Shown one piece after another: positions 1 through 23,649 of a stretch of 23,649 bases of DNA. Location: positions 8,693 to 32,341 of the forward strand of contig BMAT01010062.1 in NCBI GenBank assembly GCA_019649035.1, written 5' to 3'. The position numbers and the translations under genes are program-made. The DNA comes from Elysia marginata (lineage: Eukaryota; Mollusca; Gastropoda; Plakobranchidae). The notes beneath the pieces are model-generated. The model was not told the origin of the DNA. It was given only the letters and a program-made list of their open reading frames with translations, and ran no database searches. The first letter of the stretch is position 1. The number at the start of each line of letters is the position of its first letter.

Positions 1-309
1 AAGTGGAATTGGGCTTGTAAAAATACCCTTCAATCAATCAATCGCTTACAAAGTTAACATGATGGTAATGGCATAAAAATAAAATGAGTTAACTGAAACT
101 TAGGTAGATATAACTTTTGATGTTAGAAAAAAAAAGCAATAACGAAATGAGACAGGCACAAAGGACTGACTTCAAACCAAATTATACCTTTAAGGTGTTG
201 ACTTTTTAGCAGATTCAATTGCATTATGTTCTGCCATATCTTTTACCTCTCAATGTTTTATTCTTTCATATTGTTCTATATGCAACTTGCTTTGTTCTAT
301 CGTCCAAAG

Positions 310-490
310 GTTCAAGAATGAGAGGGAAGACGACCTTTCAGACATGGAGGCTAATTTCTCTACAGTGATGGCAGAGGAAAAAAGGAGTGCCAAGATTGGC
401 CACATGGAGGACCTCGAGGATATGAGACGGGAAGAGGAGGAACTTCGCCGCAAGGCTGCTCTCAAGAAAAAGATGAGAAGGGCAAAGTGA
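310..490 (+). CDS. SPTY2D1: Terminal coding exon of an SPT2 domain protein (SPTY2D1-like)
   Basis: This exon encodes 59 complete residues (311-487) and a TGA stop at 488-490. The acceptor AG at 308-309 follows a pyrimidine-rich stretch, and the first exon base completes a split codon. The peptide is highly charged: an acidic start (EREDDLSDMEANF), then IGHMEDLEDMRREEEELRRK and a basic tail ending KKKMRRAK. This order (small acidic/aromatic segment, 'ME.S/NF', 'EDLEDMRREEEE', lysine/arginine tail) is that of the C-terminal SPT2 domain, which binds histone H3-H4 and acts as a chaperone during transcription. Family knowledge places such proteins in the nucleus. Only this C-terminal piece is in the window; the upstream exons lie to the left. 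The match is from memory of the family, so the name is likely but not proven. Confidence 0.75.
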
Positions 491-1291
491 GAATGTTGGA
501 ATATGAAATGGGGCTCTGTGCGTGGGTGTGGGAGGGGTCTATTGTAAGAAAGGTCTGTTGCTATCAAGAAGGAGGAGAAAAAAAACATGGCTTATGATGA
601 TATAATTAGGAAATATGAGGAACTCAAATTTGACTTTAGGAAGCAGATAACAAGAATGGCAATCATAAAACTGGAAAGGAGTAACTCTGCCTTAAGGAAT
701 GAAAAGCTGCCTGCCCGCCTTGTTCACCTGCTACACCTAAATCTCAAGACAGTATAAAGTGTCAAGGATAAGGAATTTTCAGACAGTGTAAAGTGCTTTG
801 GTAGATTTTGAAAACAAAATTCAATTTCAAAACCTTAAAAATTGTCAAATTTTGCAAATTTTTTGACAAGTTGTCAAGTTTTAAAACTAAAGGTTATTCA
901 GGACATGGTAAAACACCAACTTTGGCATATTTCAAGGCTGTGTTGTATTTTATGGAAAAAAATGTGAATTTTTATTACGCATAGTAACAAATGTTCAGTA
1001 ACTAATTAGAAGTATTAAAATGGTGTCAATGATGAAAACAAATGCAAGACAATGTAAAATGTCAATCATGACAAAATTTTTGATCAGGTGCTAAGTGTCA
1101 ATAATAAAAATTTTCATTTAGCCTTATGTTAATATCCAATCTCTGACCTCTCATCCTCTGTCATAGCAGCTTAAAGTTTTCACTCGCAAAAGTGAAAACC
1201 TTTTCCCAAATTCTCTAAGATCCCTGCTGAAATGGTATCACACTGATACTAAAAACTACCAAAGCCAAAATTGTTTGATGGTATAGATGTA
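491..1291 (+). other. Downstream flank / probable 3' UTR of the SPT2-like gene
   Basis: No coding potential is visible. The stretch is AT-rich. Candidate polyadenylation signals on the plus strand are ATTAAA at 1014-1019 and AATAAA at 1103-1108; nothing in the sequence decides between them or later ones. A short inverted repeat, TTGTCAAA with TTTGACAA, sits near 842-869. Confidence 0.35.
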
Positions 1292-1470
1292 CAGTCCAGT
1301 CTAGATAATTCAGACTCCGTAAAAATGTAATTTCACCTTAGATCGTCCCAAAATGGATTTGACAGTATTCATAATTCATTATGAAAGAAAAATTAAATCG
1401 CTCATCTTGATGTAGTTTGAGTTAAACAGGTACTTGAATTACATAGGTTTGAATTATTTAGACTTGACTG
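1292..1470. mobile_element. MITE family B, copy 1 (Tc1/mariner-pogo-like)
   Basis: A 179 bp element with terminal inverted repeats of about 25 bp: left CAGTCCAGTCTAGATAATTC, right end reverse-complemented CAGTCAAGTCTAAATAATTC. Both ends are flanked by TA (1290-1291 and 1471-1472), the target duplication of the Tc1/mariner superfamily. It has no open reading frame. This is the best preserved of the family B copies in the window. Confidence 0.8.
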
Positions 1471-1548
1471 TATCTTGTTGATGCAAACTTTAAAGCGTTA
1501 ATTTGTGGTATGGGAGAGAAATACTGATTTCTGTTATCTTGTTATGTA

Positions 1549-1722
1549 CAGTGGAGTCCGCTTAAGATAAACCCTTTTCAAAATAAACTTTCGGTTAGAA
1601 AAACTAGATTTTTTACCCCTTTCAGTATTTTTCTTTTTTTTTAAAAAATATTACTGCTTTATATAAACTTTGGATAAAATAAACTTTTTAACCAGGCCAA
1701 CAGGTTTAACAGGATTCCACTG
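1549..1722 (+). mobile_element. MITE family A, divergent copy 1
   Basis: The left end reads CAGTGGAGTCCGCTTAAG after TA (1547-1548), and the right end GGATTCCACTG ends at 1722. The 174 bp element shares only the ends with later copies: inside, an ATAAACTTT motif recurs where other copies have AAAGTCAAC. It is probably an older or separate subfamily. Confidence 0.65.
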
Positions 1723-3080
1723 TCGTTTTTTTTTATTGAACGTTGATTTTCAAATGGTTATGGCAAATACTTTAGTCTGTTGCTCGCCTTTCATGCCTCA
1801 TTCTCTCATGCTTCTGCTTATCTATGGATTATTCTTGTTGTTTTACCAAATGGCCTGACTGAGAGAGTGTGTGTGAATGGCTGGATGTAGTAGATATTTA
1901 AGTCAGCATGAGGACAGATGGTTAATAATAGGTGATGTAACTGAAGAGGCACTTGACGTCTTTCATAATGGTACAATGTATATTTACCAATTTACCTCTT
2001 CATGGCCAATTGCTATTGAATTATATTAATTCTTCAAGGGCTTTAGCTGTAGTTCCTATGTTACTAACTGTATGCTTTTTTTTACAATCCATGATCTGAA
2101 GTTTTGTTCTTAATATTATTAGAATAGAGTGTCAGTGAGCGACCGAGGAGCATTTTTCTCTCTCCAAAACTTGACAACCGTTTTGTTGAAATGTTTTAAT
2201 ACAGAACAGATACCACATGCTTTAGACTTTTTAATGAAATTTCATAGCTATGACACTGATCTATGTCATGACCACTGCAAATTAGGTAGATGTCGCAAGT
2301 TAAACTCTGCAAGGCATTGATATTTTGAAAAATGAAATTTTTTCTGAGTTTCCAAATGTTGAGAACAGCATGAGATTATTACAGTTTTGTGAGAGGGTAA
2401 TAGAACTTAATTTAAACCTATTGGGCTTTCTAAAACCAATTTGACTTATTAGAAGCTAATATAAATTGTAGAGAAAAAGAGGAATTAATCTGAGCAGCAT
2501 TTTCTCAAAATTTCTTACATCCCACTCAATTGCATTGGTCACAAGAAAAATTTTATCGAGATAACCCTAGACAAAGTTAATGCAAGCCTCTAAAATCCTC
2601 TTTTAATTTCTTTTCTGCCGACAGTTTTATGAGAAATGTGATCATGTTTTGTTTGAGAGCACATTCAGTCTTTATTTATTTTGTAGGTACAGAAAAACCT
2701 GCACACGACCAAGGCACTCTTTGTTGTACTTTTAAAAAATTTAGAATGTAAGTAACAGGAAACCTCAGTGAAATGTTTTAAGCAACAGCAGGACTTGCTC
2801 TGGTATGAGAAGATAGAGAAAAATTGGTGGTGGTGGAGATTGAATTTTGATAATCTGCATGTCTGAAAATGGCTTCCTTAATTTGCGCAGCATATGATAG
2901 AAATTTGTATTTTATTTTTTGTTTTATTTTATAGGATCTCATCACATCGGTTTTTGTTGTTTTTTTTTAAAATTCATTATGTTTTCATCGCCATGTGATA
3001 TTTGAACATGAAGTTTGCCCGGCATTATTAAATTATTGACTCTTCTACCAATTGTATGATTTATAATTATTTTTTACACT
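1723..3080. other. Intergenic DNA without recognisable feature
   Basis: I see no gene, RNA or clear repeat here. Short open frames (for example 2129-2320) have no domain signature and sit in AT-rich sequence. Confidence 0.5.
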
Positions 3081-3290
3081 AGTGGCTCACTGGTTTGCTT
3101 GTTGGACTCAAGATCCATCGTTGTGAGTTTGATTCCCAACCACGATGCATGTTGTAATTGTCTGGGAAAGCTACTTACCATGATTTATTCAGTCCACCCA
3201 CCTGTAAAATGGGTACCTGACTATAGGTAGTGCTTTAAGTTTATGGAATGCTAGTACATGTATTTGAGTGCATAACAGGCAGCTTTATTG
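3081..3290 (+). repeat. tRNA-derived SINE, plus strand
   Basis: The head carries a box A-like TGGCTCACTGG at 3083-3093 and a box B-like AGTTTGATTCC at 3126-3136, spaced as in a tRNA gene. A core follows: GGGAAAGCTACTTACC near 3166-3181 and CCACCCACCTGTAAAATGGG near 3194-3213. The same core appears in the minus-strand SINE near 9098-9152, which shows both are copies of one dispersed family. The 3' boundary is uncertain. Confidence 0.75.
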
Positions 3291-3539
3291 TAATGCTCTG
3301 AAATATGAGTTGAATTTGCTCTGTTGTGCAATAATTGCTGGGTGAAAGGTGTAAAATCTCAAGACTGCCTTTGATAATTGAAGGCCGTAACCATCTTTTT
3401 TAAAATTATTACTTGTTAGTATGGAAATAAACTGCATTTAAAAATAACCAGGGTACACTTTCTTCATATTTGAACTTCAATTCCAAACATGGTTCTCTGA
3501 CCTAAGCTCAGTGCCTGGTTTTGAGAAATAGCCTGTCTC

Positions 3540-3575
3540 ACTGTGCAGGTTGTAAAGCGCTAGGTATATCAGACA
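3540..3575 (+). repeat. Possible SINE tail fragment
   Basis: The string TTGTAAAGCGCTAGGTATAT resembles the end of SINE-like repeats that read 'TTGTAAAGCGCTT'. Positions 15865-15925 hold a similar motif in the opposite orientation. It is too short to classify. Confidence 0.3.
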
Positions 3576-3898
3576 TGGAATTTAAAGTCTTTTTTTTGAC
3601 AAAGCTGCTGACAGCAGATCACATGCTGTTGCTTGCCCTGTGAATTTCATCATGCTGAGCCATAATAGCCTGTGTCACCCACTCAGTGGCAGGGGCTTAT
3701 CGCATAGTTACTTGCAAAAAATAATCATAAAAAATGTATGCGTCTTAGGTAAAATTACTGTATGAAAATTTCTGAGTAATGCAAAAAAAAATTCTGATTC
3801 TATGGAGAAAAGCAATTTAGGTTAAACAATGCTGCTGCATTGAAGTGTCTCTGTGGGACTGGCAGGTGGATACTGGATAGAGTGTAGGGGAAGGAATA

Positions 3899-4067
3899 CA
3901 GTGGAATCCACTTAAAACTTTTTTTAATAAAAGTCAACACTGTTAAGGGAAATTCTTGCTTAAAGTCAACTCTGTTTGGCGCTCTCATTTTAGTTTCTTC
4001 ATATTTTTGTAATGGTTAAAGTCAGCCCTTGCTTAAAACCAACACATTTTTGCAGTCTTTATCACTG
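3899..4067 (+). mobile_element. MITE family A, copy 2 (damaged right end)
   Basis: It starts CAGTGGAATCCACTT after TA at 3897-3898 and follows the family consensus, including GGGAAATTCTTGCTTAAAGT. The right terminus has lost the GGATTCC part of its inverted repeat but still ends CACTG followed by TA (4068-4069). Confidence 0.8.
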
Positions 4068-5259
4068 TATTAAATCCTGGGAGGACGGTCAGTACCACCA
4101 CCAGTTGCCCACACTAAAACACATGAAACTTCCTATCTAACATGTTTCTATCACATGCTCCACCTTTGCTCAAATAAATTTTTAGGGTTTTCTGTTTAGG
4201 ATATTTTTTTTGATTTAACATATGGTTTCTGCTTATCAATTTAAGTGCAATTTTAATAAGTGCTGCCATTTGTTAAGCCATTGAGTCATAAATTTATTCT
4301 GGAACAACAAGTAGGTGGTCATTGATTTTATCAGCATAGATATGATTTGCTGATGATTTTTTTTAGGTTCTTTAAACCCTAAAGCTGAGAGTGATAGAAA
4401 GATGAAACCTTTGTTGTTTTAAAGTGATTAACGGTATGGAGTTTTTTGTACGATGTACTTGCATTACTGTGATGTTTGCAATAAGGACTGAGATATGGTG
4501 CTAAATTACTGAAAGTTTAGGTGCTTTTTTTTTCTTCACTACTTTATTTATATTATAAATAAAATAAAAAATAAAATTATTATTATTTGCATAAACATCA
4601 GATGAGAGTAATATAAACACGGGTCATGAGACAGATATCTTGTGCTTAATGCCATTAAAAATAAACACATCTTATTTTTCTTTAATTTTCAAAAATAAAT
4701 TCATGTATCTTACTTTTTGGTCACAGAACAGATTTACTAATTGTTTAAACTTTTTTCAAGGACACAGCAAACCCAAACACTTTCAGGTGATGTCTAAAAT
4801 CAAGTACATATTTTTTAAAACAATTTTGGCCTGATTTTCTTTTTTCTCATCTACATACATGTATTTATTTGGTCTCTTCTTTTTACTACTCAGTGAATTC
4901 ACATAATACGTTTTGGTTTAATGTTTTAATTAGGCCTTCATGTAATTTATTTTTTCCTGTGTCATGACGAGACCTTGAAACTTAATATGTATTACTTTGA
5001 AAGTGAGATGAAGAGAAAAATGAATGATTATAATTATGTTGTGATAAACTAAATGCAGATTAAAGCACCTGAGGATACCTGGACTTCCCTTTTTGTGTGC
5101 ATGTCTATGAAACAATGAGAAATAAACTGGTTGAAAAAAAAGTGTAAATTGGCTTTGTTTTCTTTTATTTATGTTATTCTTAATCTTAGCCTCTGTTTGT
5201 GAGTTGTTATTTTTTTTCTTGTAATACCACATCTAGGCCAACAAAATCTCATCATAGTA
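4068..5259. other. Intergenic DNA, very AT-rich
   Basis: No gene or clear repeat is visible. The stretch contains AT-only runs near 4545-4585. The open frame on the minus strand at 4930-5232 is lysine/asparagine-rich at one end and has no family signature. Confidence 0.45.
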
Positions 5260-5440
5260 CAGTGGAATCCACTTAAAGTCAATGCCTTTAAGGGAAAACT
5301 TTTGCTTAAGGTCAACTCTGTTTTGTAGTCTCATTTTGTATTTCTTTATATCTTTGTCATGGAGAAAGTCAACTTTTGCTTAAGTTAATGTCAACACATT
5401 CTTTCGGTCCAGAGGTGTTGGCTTTATCAGGATTCCACTG
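5260..5440 (+). mobile_element. MITE family A, copy 3 (complete)
   Basis: A 181 bp copy. The left end CAGTGGAATCCACTTAAAGT begins after TA (5258-5259) and the right end TCAGGATTCCACTG is followed by TA (5441-5442). Inverted repeats extend about 30 bp, with a four-base mismatch block (ACTT against TGAT). No coding sequence. Confidence 0.9.
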
Positions 5441-5468
5441 TATTAGTAAAAGCGTTTGAACTGAGGAA

Positions 5469-5629
5469 CAGTCAGATCCAGATAACTTGAATACTTAATT
5501 AATTCGAATTGTATTTATTACCACTCATCTTAATTTCTCTTTGATAAAATATACACTGATGAGTCAAAATACTGATAATTCAAAGTTAAACTTTGTTCTC
5601 AACATGTTCAAAATATTCAGACTGGACTG
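5469..5629. mobile_element. MITE family B, copy 2
   Basis: The left end CAGTCAGATCCAGATAAC and the right end AATATTCAGACTGGACTG are inverted matches to the family B termini. The 161 bp copy has AA rather than TA at its borders, so either the flanks have mutated or the ends are slightly off. Confidence 0.65.
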
Positions 5630-5775
5630 AAATTTATGAGAAGTTTAAAGCCTTTGGCTTTATCATGATTTCTTTAAAATAAGCTAAGATCAGGTTAAAT
5701 AAATTTTCTTTCTGTCGCATCAAAAGACAAAGTTTGATTATTATTTATTAGTTCTTATGATTTTTAGGAAATGTA

Positions 5776-5940
5776 TAGTCCAGTCAAGACATTTTGAACC
5801 CCCTTGAAAACAAAATTAAGTTAGGATTATCTGAAATGCGACTTAAAATAATATGTTTAGTGTTGGAAGTAAAATAAAGAAAATTGGTAATCTGAATTTA
5901 GTTTAAATTTAAAAAATATTTGAATTATATCCAGGTTCAA
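5776..5940. mobile_element. MITE family B, copy 3 (degenerate)
   Basis: The left end TAGTCCAGTCAAGACATTTT follows TA at 5774-5775. The right end near GAATTATATCCAGGTTC resembles an eroded inverted terminus. It abuts family A copy 4, which starts at 5945. Confidence 0.5.
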
Positions 5941-5944
5941 ATTA

Positions 5945-6116
5945 GAGTGGAATCTACTTAAAATCAAAATCTTCAAGGGAAACTCTGGCTCAAAGTCATT
6001 TCTGTCTTGCTGTCCCACTTTGTATTTTTATTAAAATTTTTGTAAAGTTTAAAGCCAACTTTCAAAATCAACATTTTTTCCAGTCCCGAGGTGTTGACTT
6101 TATTAGGATACCACTG
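5945..6116 (+). mobile_element. MITE family A, copy 4
   Basis: It begins GAGTGGAATCTACTTAAA after TA (5943-5944) and ends GAGGTGTTGACTTTATTAGG ... CCACTG at 6116. It is diverged but matches other copies along its whole length. Confidence 0.8.
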
Positions 6117-6431
6117 CATCTGAAGATGACCATATTCGACAATATTTAAAGATTTAGATTCTTATTCTGCATCACAGTTCTGCCTTCTTGGATCAAGGGA
6201 AGTTAAACATTTTTAGTGCTCATTTTATGCTATTTAATAGATTATAATACACGTATGCAAGTAACAATTAGTTGAATGTCAGAAACAAGAGGAAACCCCT
6301 TTCAAAAAGTAAAAAGATTGGTTTTTTTAATACCTTGAATAAAAAATTCTAATATTTTGTCACAAATTTAGATAATTTCATGCACTTTTCAAAATTTGGA
6401 AGCTAAAAAAAAAAATACATTGTTTTAAATA

Positions 6432-6589
6432 CAGTGGAATCCACTTAAAGTCAACACCTTTAAGGGAAACTCTAGCTTAAAGTCAACACTGTTTTTAAGT
6501 CCCATTTTGTATTTCTTAATATCTTTGTGATGGTTAAAGTCAATACATTTTTTTGGTCCCGAGGAGTTGACTTTATCAGGATTCCACTG
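6432..6589 (+). mobile_element. MITE family A, copy 5 (complete)
   Basis: A 158 bp copy with both 30 bp inverted ends and TA on each side (6430-6431, 6590-6591). It carries three or four AAAGTCAAC motifs, the last inverted as GTTGACTTT near the right end. It is close to a consensus of the group. Confidence 0.9.
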
Positions 6590-6893
6590 TATTGCCTTAT
6601 AAAGTGAAAACTGCGACATCTGATACACTCGCACTGGCTATGAGACGTGTTAACATCTCTTGGACTTCATTTGGCTAAGAAATTGTTCTCTAAAGCCTCT
6701 GATATGAAAAAAAATTGAGTTGGGTCGAGTCAGGTCTTTTCTGGTTTGGAGTTTAGTAGGTGGAAACACAATGGAAATGAATAGACTAAAATTGATTTGG
6801 GTTGGGTTGGATTGCGTCGTTTCTGTTTTAATGGGAACACGCCCCAAACTTATCAAATACAACATATCAGAATATAATGGAGATATCAAGATA

Positions 6894-7054
6894 CAGTATA
6901 ATCCACTTGAAGTCAACACCTTCAAGGAAAACTCTTGCTTAAAGTCAACTGTGTTTCGGAGTCCCACTTTGTATTACTTTATATTTTTCTTATGGTTAAA
7001 GTCAACTCTTGCTTTATGTCACCCGAGGTGTTGACTTTTATCAGGATTCCACTG
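6894..7054 (+). mobile_element. MITE family A, copy 6 (complete)
   Basis: A 161 bp copy beginning CAGTATAATCCACTTGAAGT after TA (6892-6893) and ending TTATCAGGATTCCACTG before TA (7055-7056). Open frames crossing it on both strands come from its lack of stops, not from a gene. Confidence 0.88.
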
Positions 7055-8156
7055 TAATATTTGTCACCACCTTAAAAAGGCTTTCAACAACCTATAATTT
7101 ATCTCTCAATCACAAAATTCCATCACCAGAATCATTGGTGGGAAATCTACGCATTCAAACTTTAAAAAAAATTTAAACAAAATAAAAACAGATAACTACA
7201 TACAAACAACAAATCTTGTAAAATATTTTTTTTAGTTTTTTATTTTCTTTCAAAAATAAAAAAAAATTCAATAATCATTTCAGTCAATATTACTCAATCA
7301 AATTGAATCTGCGGAGCTCATATTGAAACAAGGTCTGCAGAAAGAGTCACCAACTGTACAACACTATGCTATACAATAGGCCAGTGAACATGTTAATAAA
7401 ACCAGACGACATGAATAAATTCAAAGATAACATGCTCTTCACAGTAGCAATACATTTAACATAAGCAAATTGATTTTATGCCAAAAACTGTTAAAAATAA
7501 AAGTAGCTCTTCCCTACATCTTTGGTAGGTTCTTAAATCGTTCCTGAGGTGTAGGCTAATTTAAGCTTTTGCTAGTCTCAGATATTACATATTCTTAGTC
7601 TCATCACCTGATATACCAAGTTATACCTAGGCATACTGAAAACTTTAACTGTATCGGTAACCCCTCCAAGGTCAACCACTTTGTAAAAAATGTCAGAATA
7701 GCTGATGACAGATGAATACATGTTGAAAAGCAGATGAACCTCTGGGTAACATTAACACAACAAGTTAAAGGTTTTGCATTTTAAGCAACACACTGCTAAT
7801 GAAACAACAGGCTTGGGCTTACGAGAGTGTCAAGTAATAATACTTGGGCTAACATGAGAGTTAGACGGTAATGCACTGGAAAAACTTAAACTAAATTAAA
7901 AATACAAAATCACTGATAACACGGTGGTTGCAATAGCCCACTGGCTAAACTTTGTGCCCAATGAAAAAATTTCCTGACAGCAACTCTCTAATTAACGGAA
8001 CTAGGCTTATCAAATTAAAAAAAAATATCATTTTCTTTTCCATCTGTTCAAGACAATCAAGGGATGTGCCACTATATATATTCCATTTTATTTGACGATT
8101 AAAACCTCAAAGAAATCAAAGACTAAAACTTATATCATCACTGTAAAACAAACAAG
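7055..8156 (-). other. Intergenic DNA and probable 3' UTR of DDB1
   Basis: The stretch lies just downstream of the DDB1 stop. Minus-strand AATAAA signals occur at 8087-8092 (about 65 bases past the stop) and at 7239-7244 (about 910 bases past). Either could end the transcript. No other gene is seen. Confidence 0.45.
8087..8092 (-). promoter_or_regulatory. Candidate DDB1 polyadenylation signal (proximal)
   Basis: TTTATT on the plus strand reads AATAAA on the minus strand, shortly after the DDB1 stop codon. A distal alternative is at 7239-7244. Confidence 0.35.
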
Positions 8157-23431
<15,275 letters not shown>

Positions 23432-23433
23432 CT

Positions 23434-23649
23434 GCGAGAAGACAAACAGGTCGAACCTCATAGTAAACAATAAGAATCAACAAGCGGACGTTCAGCACTC
23501 AAGGTTTTGAGTTTTAGTTTTAATATATTAAAATATAATCTGGCTATTTTTAAGTTTTATTCATTGGCTCATCAACTAGTTCTTAAATTTTAATTTTAAG
23601 AATATCCTTTTACTTTATTCATTCTAGGAGGCAAAAAAAAAAGAGAAAA
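23434..23649 (-). other. Upstream DDB1 intron, cut by the window edge
   Basis: The 216 bases show no coding similarity to the preceding part of DDB1; the next exon upstream must lie past 23649. Confidence 0.7.

Noticed and set aside
250-588. 112-codon minus-strand open frame opposite the SPT2-like exon
   Set aside because: It is the shadow of the charged plus-strand exon: Ser/Leu/Phe-rich and without any domain.
3083-3140. tRNA gene
   Set aside because: Boxes A and B are present but there is no acceptor-stem pairing, and the sequence continues into a SINE core.
6650-7034. Overlapping 105 and 104 codon frames on both strands
   Set aside because: They run through a family A MITE and its flank, and similar peptides recur in the other copies; the openness comes from the repeat.
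5260-7054. CRISPR-like array of recurring units
   Set aside because: The units are 158-181 bp, irregularly spaced, with terminal inverted repeats and TA flanks; this is a MITE cluster in an animal genome.

Overview
The window is nuclear DNA from an AT-rich animal genome. Its coding parts are short exons with GT-AG splice sites, separated by introns of 0.3 to 3.3 kb that are full of small transposable elements. The proteins are ordinary metazoan ones. The SINE types and the density of TA-flanked MITEs fit a lophotrochozoan, most likely a mollusc; that placement is an inference, not something the sequence proves.

Two protein-coding genes are visible and they converge. On the left, plus strand, positions 310-490 are the last coding exon of a gene whose C-terminus matches the SPT2 chromatin protein domain (SPTY2D1-like); the rest of it lies left of the window. 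On the right, minus strand, thirteen exons between 23431 and 8157 encode about the last 568 residues of DDB1, the adaptor of CUL4 ubiquitin ligases. All thirteen exons join in frame through canonical GT-AG junctions to a stop at 8157-8159. The gene continues beyond the right edge, where the N-terminal half must lie.

Between the genes (491-8156) is about 7.7 kb without a recognisable gene. It holds at least six copies of a roughly 160-180 bp MITE with CAGTGGAATCC termini and TA flanks (family A), three copies of a second MITE with CAGTCCAGTCT termini (family B), and a tRNA-derived SINE. DDB1 introns hold more family A and B copies, a second SINE on the minus strand, a 460 bp element with CTGTGACAAAAGGTC ends, a 539 bp element with CAGGGATGCAA ends and a strong internal palindrome, a 395 bp inverted-repeat element, and a piggyBac-like element nested inside another piggyBac-like MITE. 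The inner one keeps a fragment that looks like the acidic N-terminus of a transposase. The large intron 12330-15649 contains an unusually CpG-rich block.

I see no operon-like, CRISPR, phage or bacterial feature and no sign of a new multi-gene system. The interest lies in the layered small transposons and in a lineage-variable low-complexity loop in DDB1.
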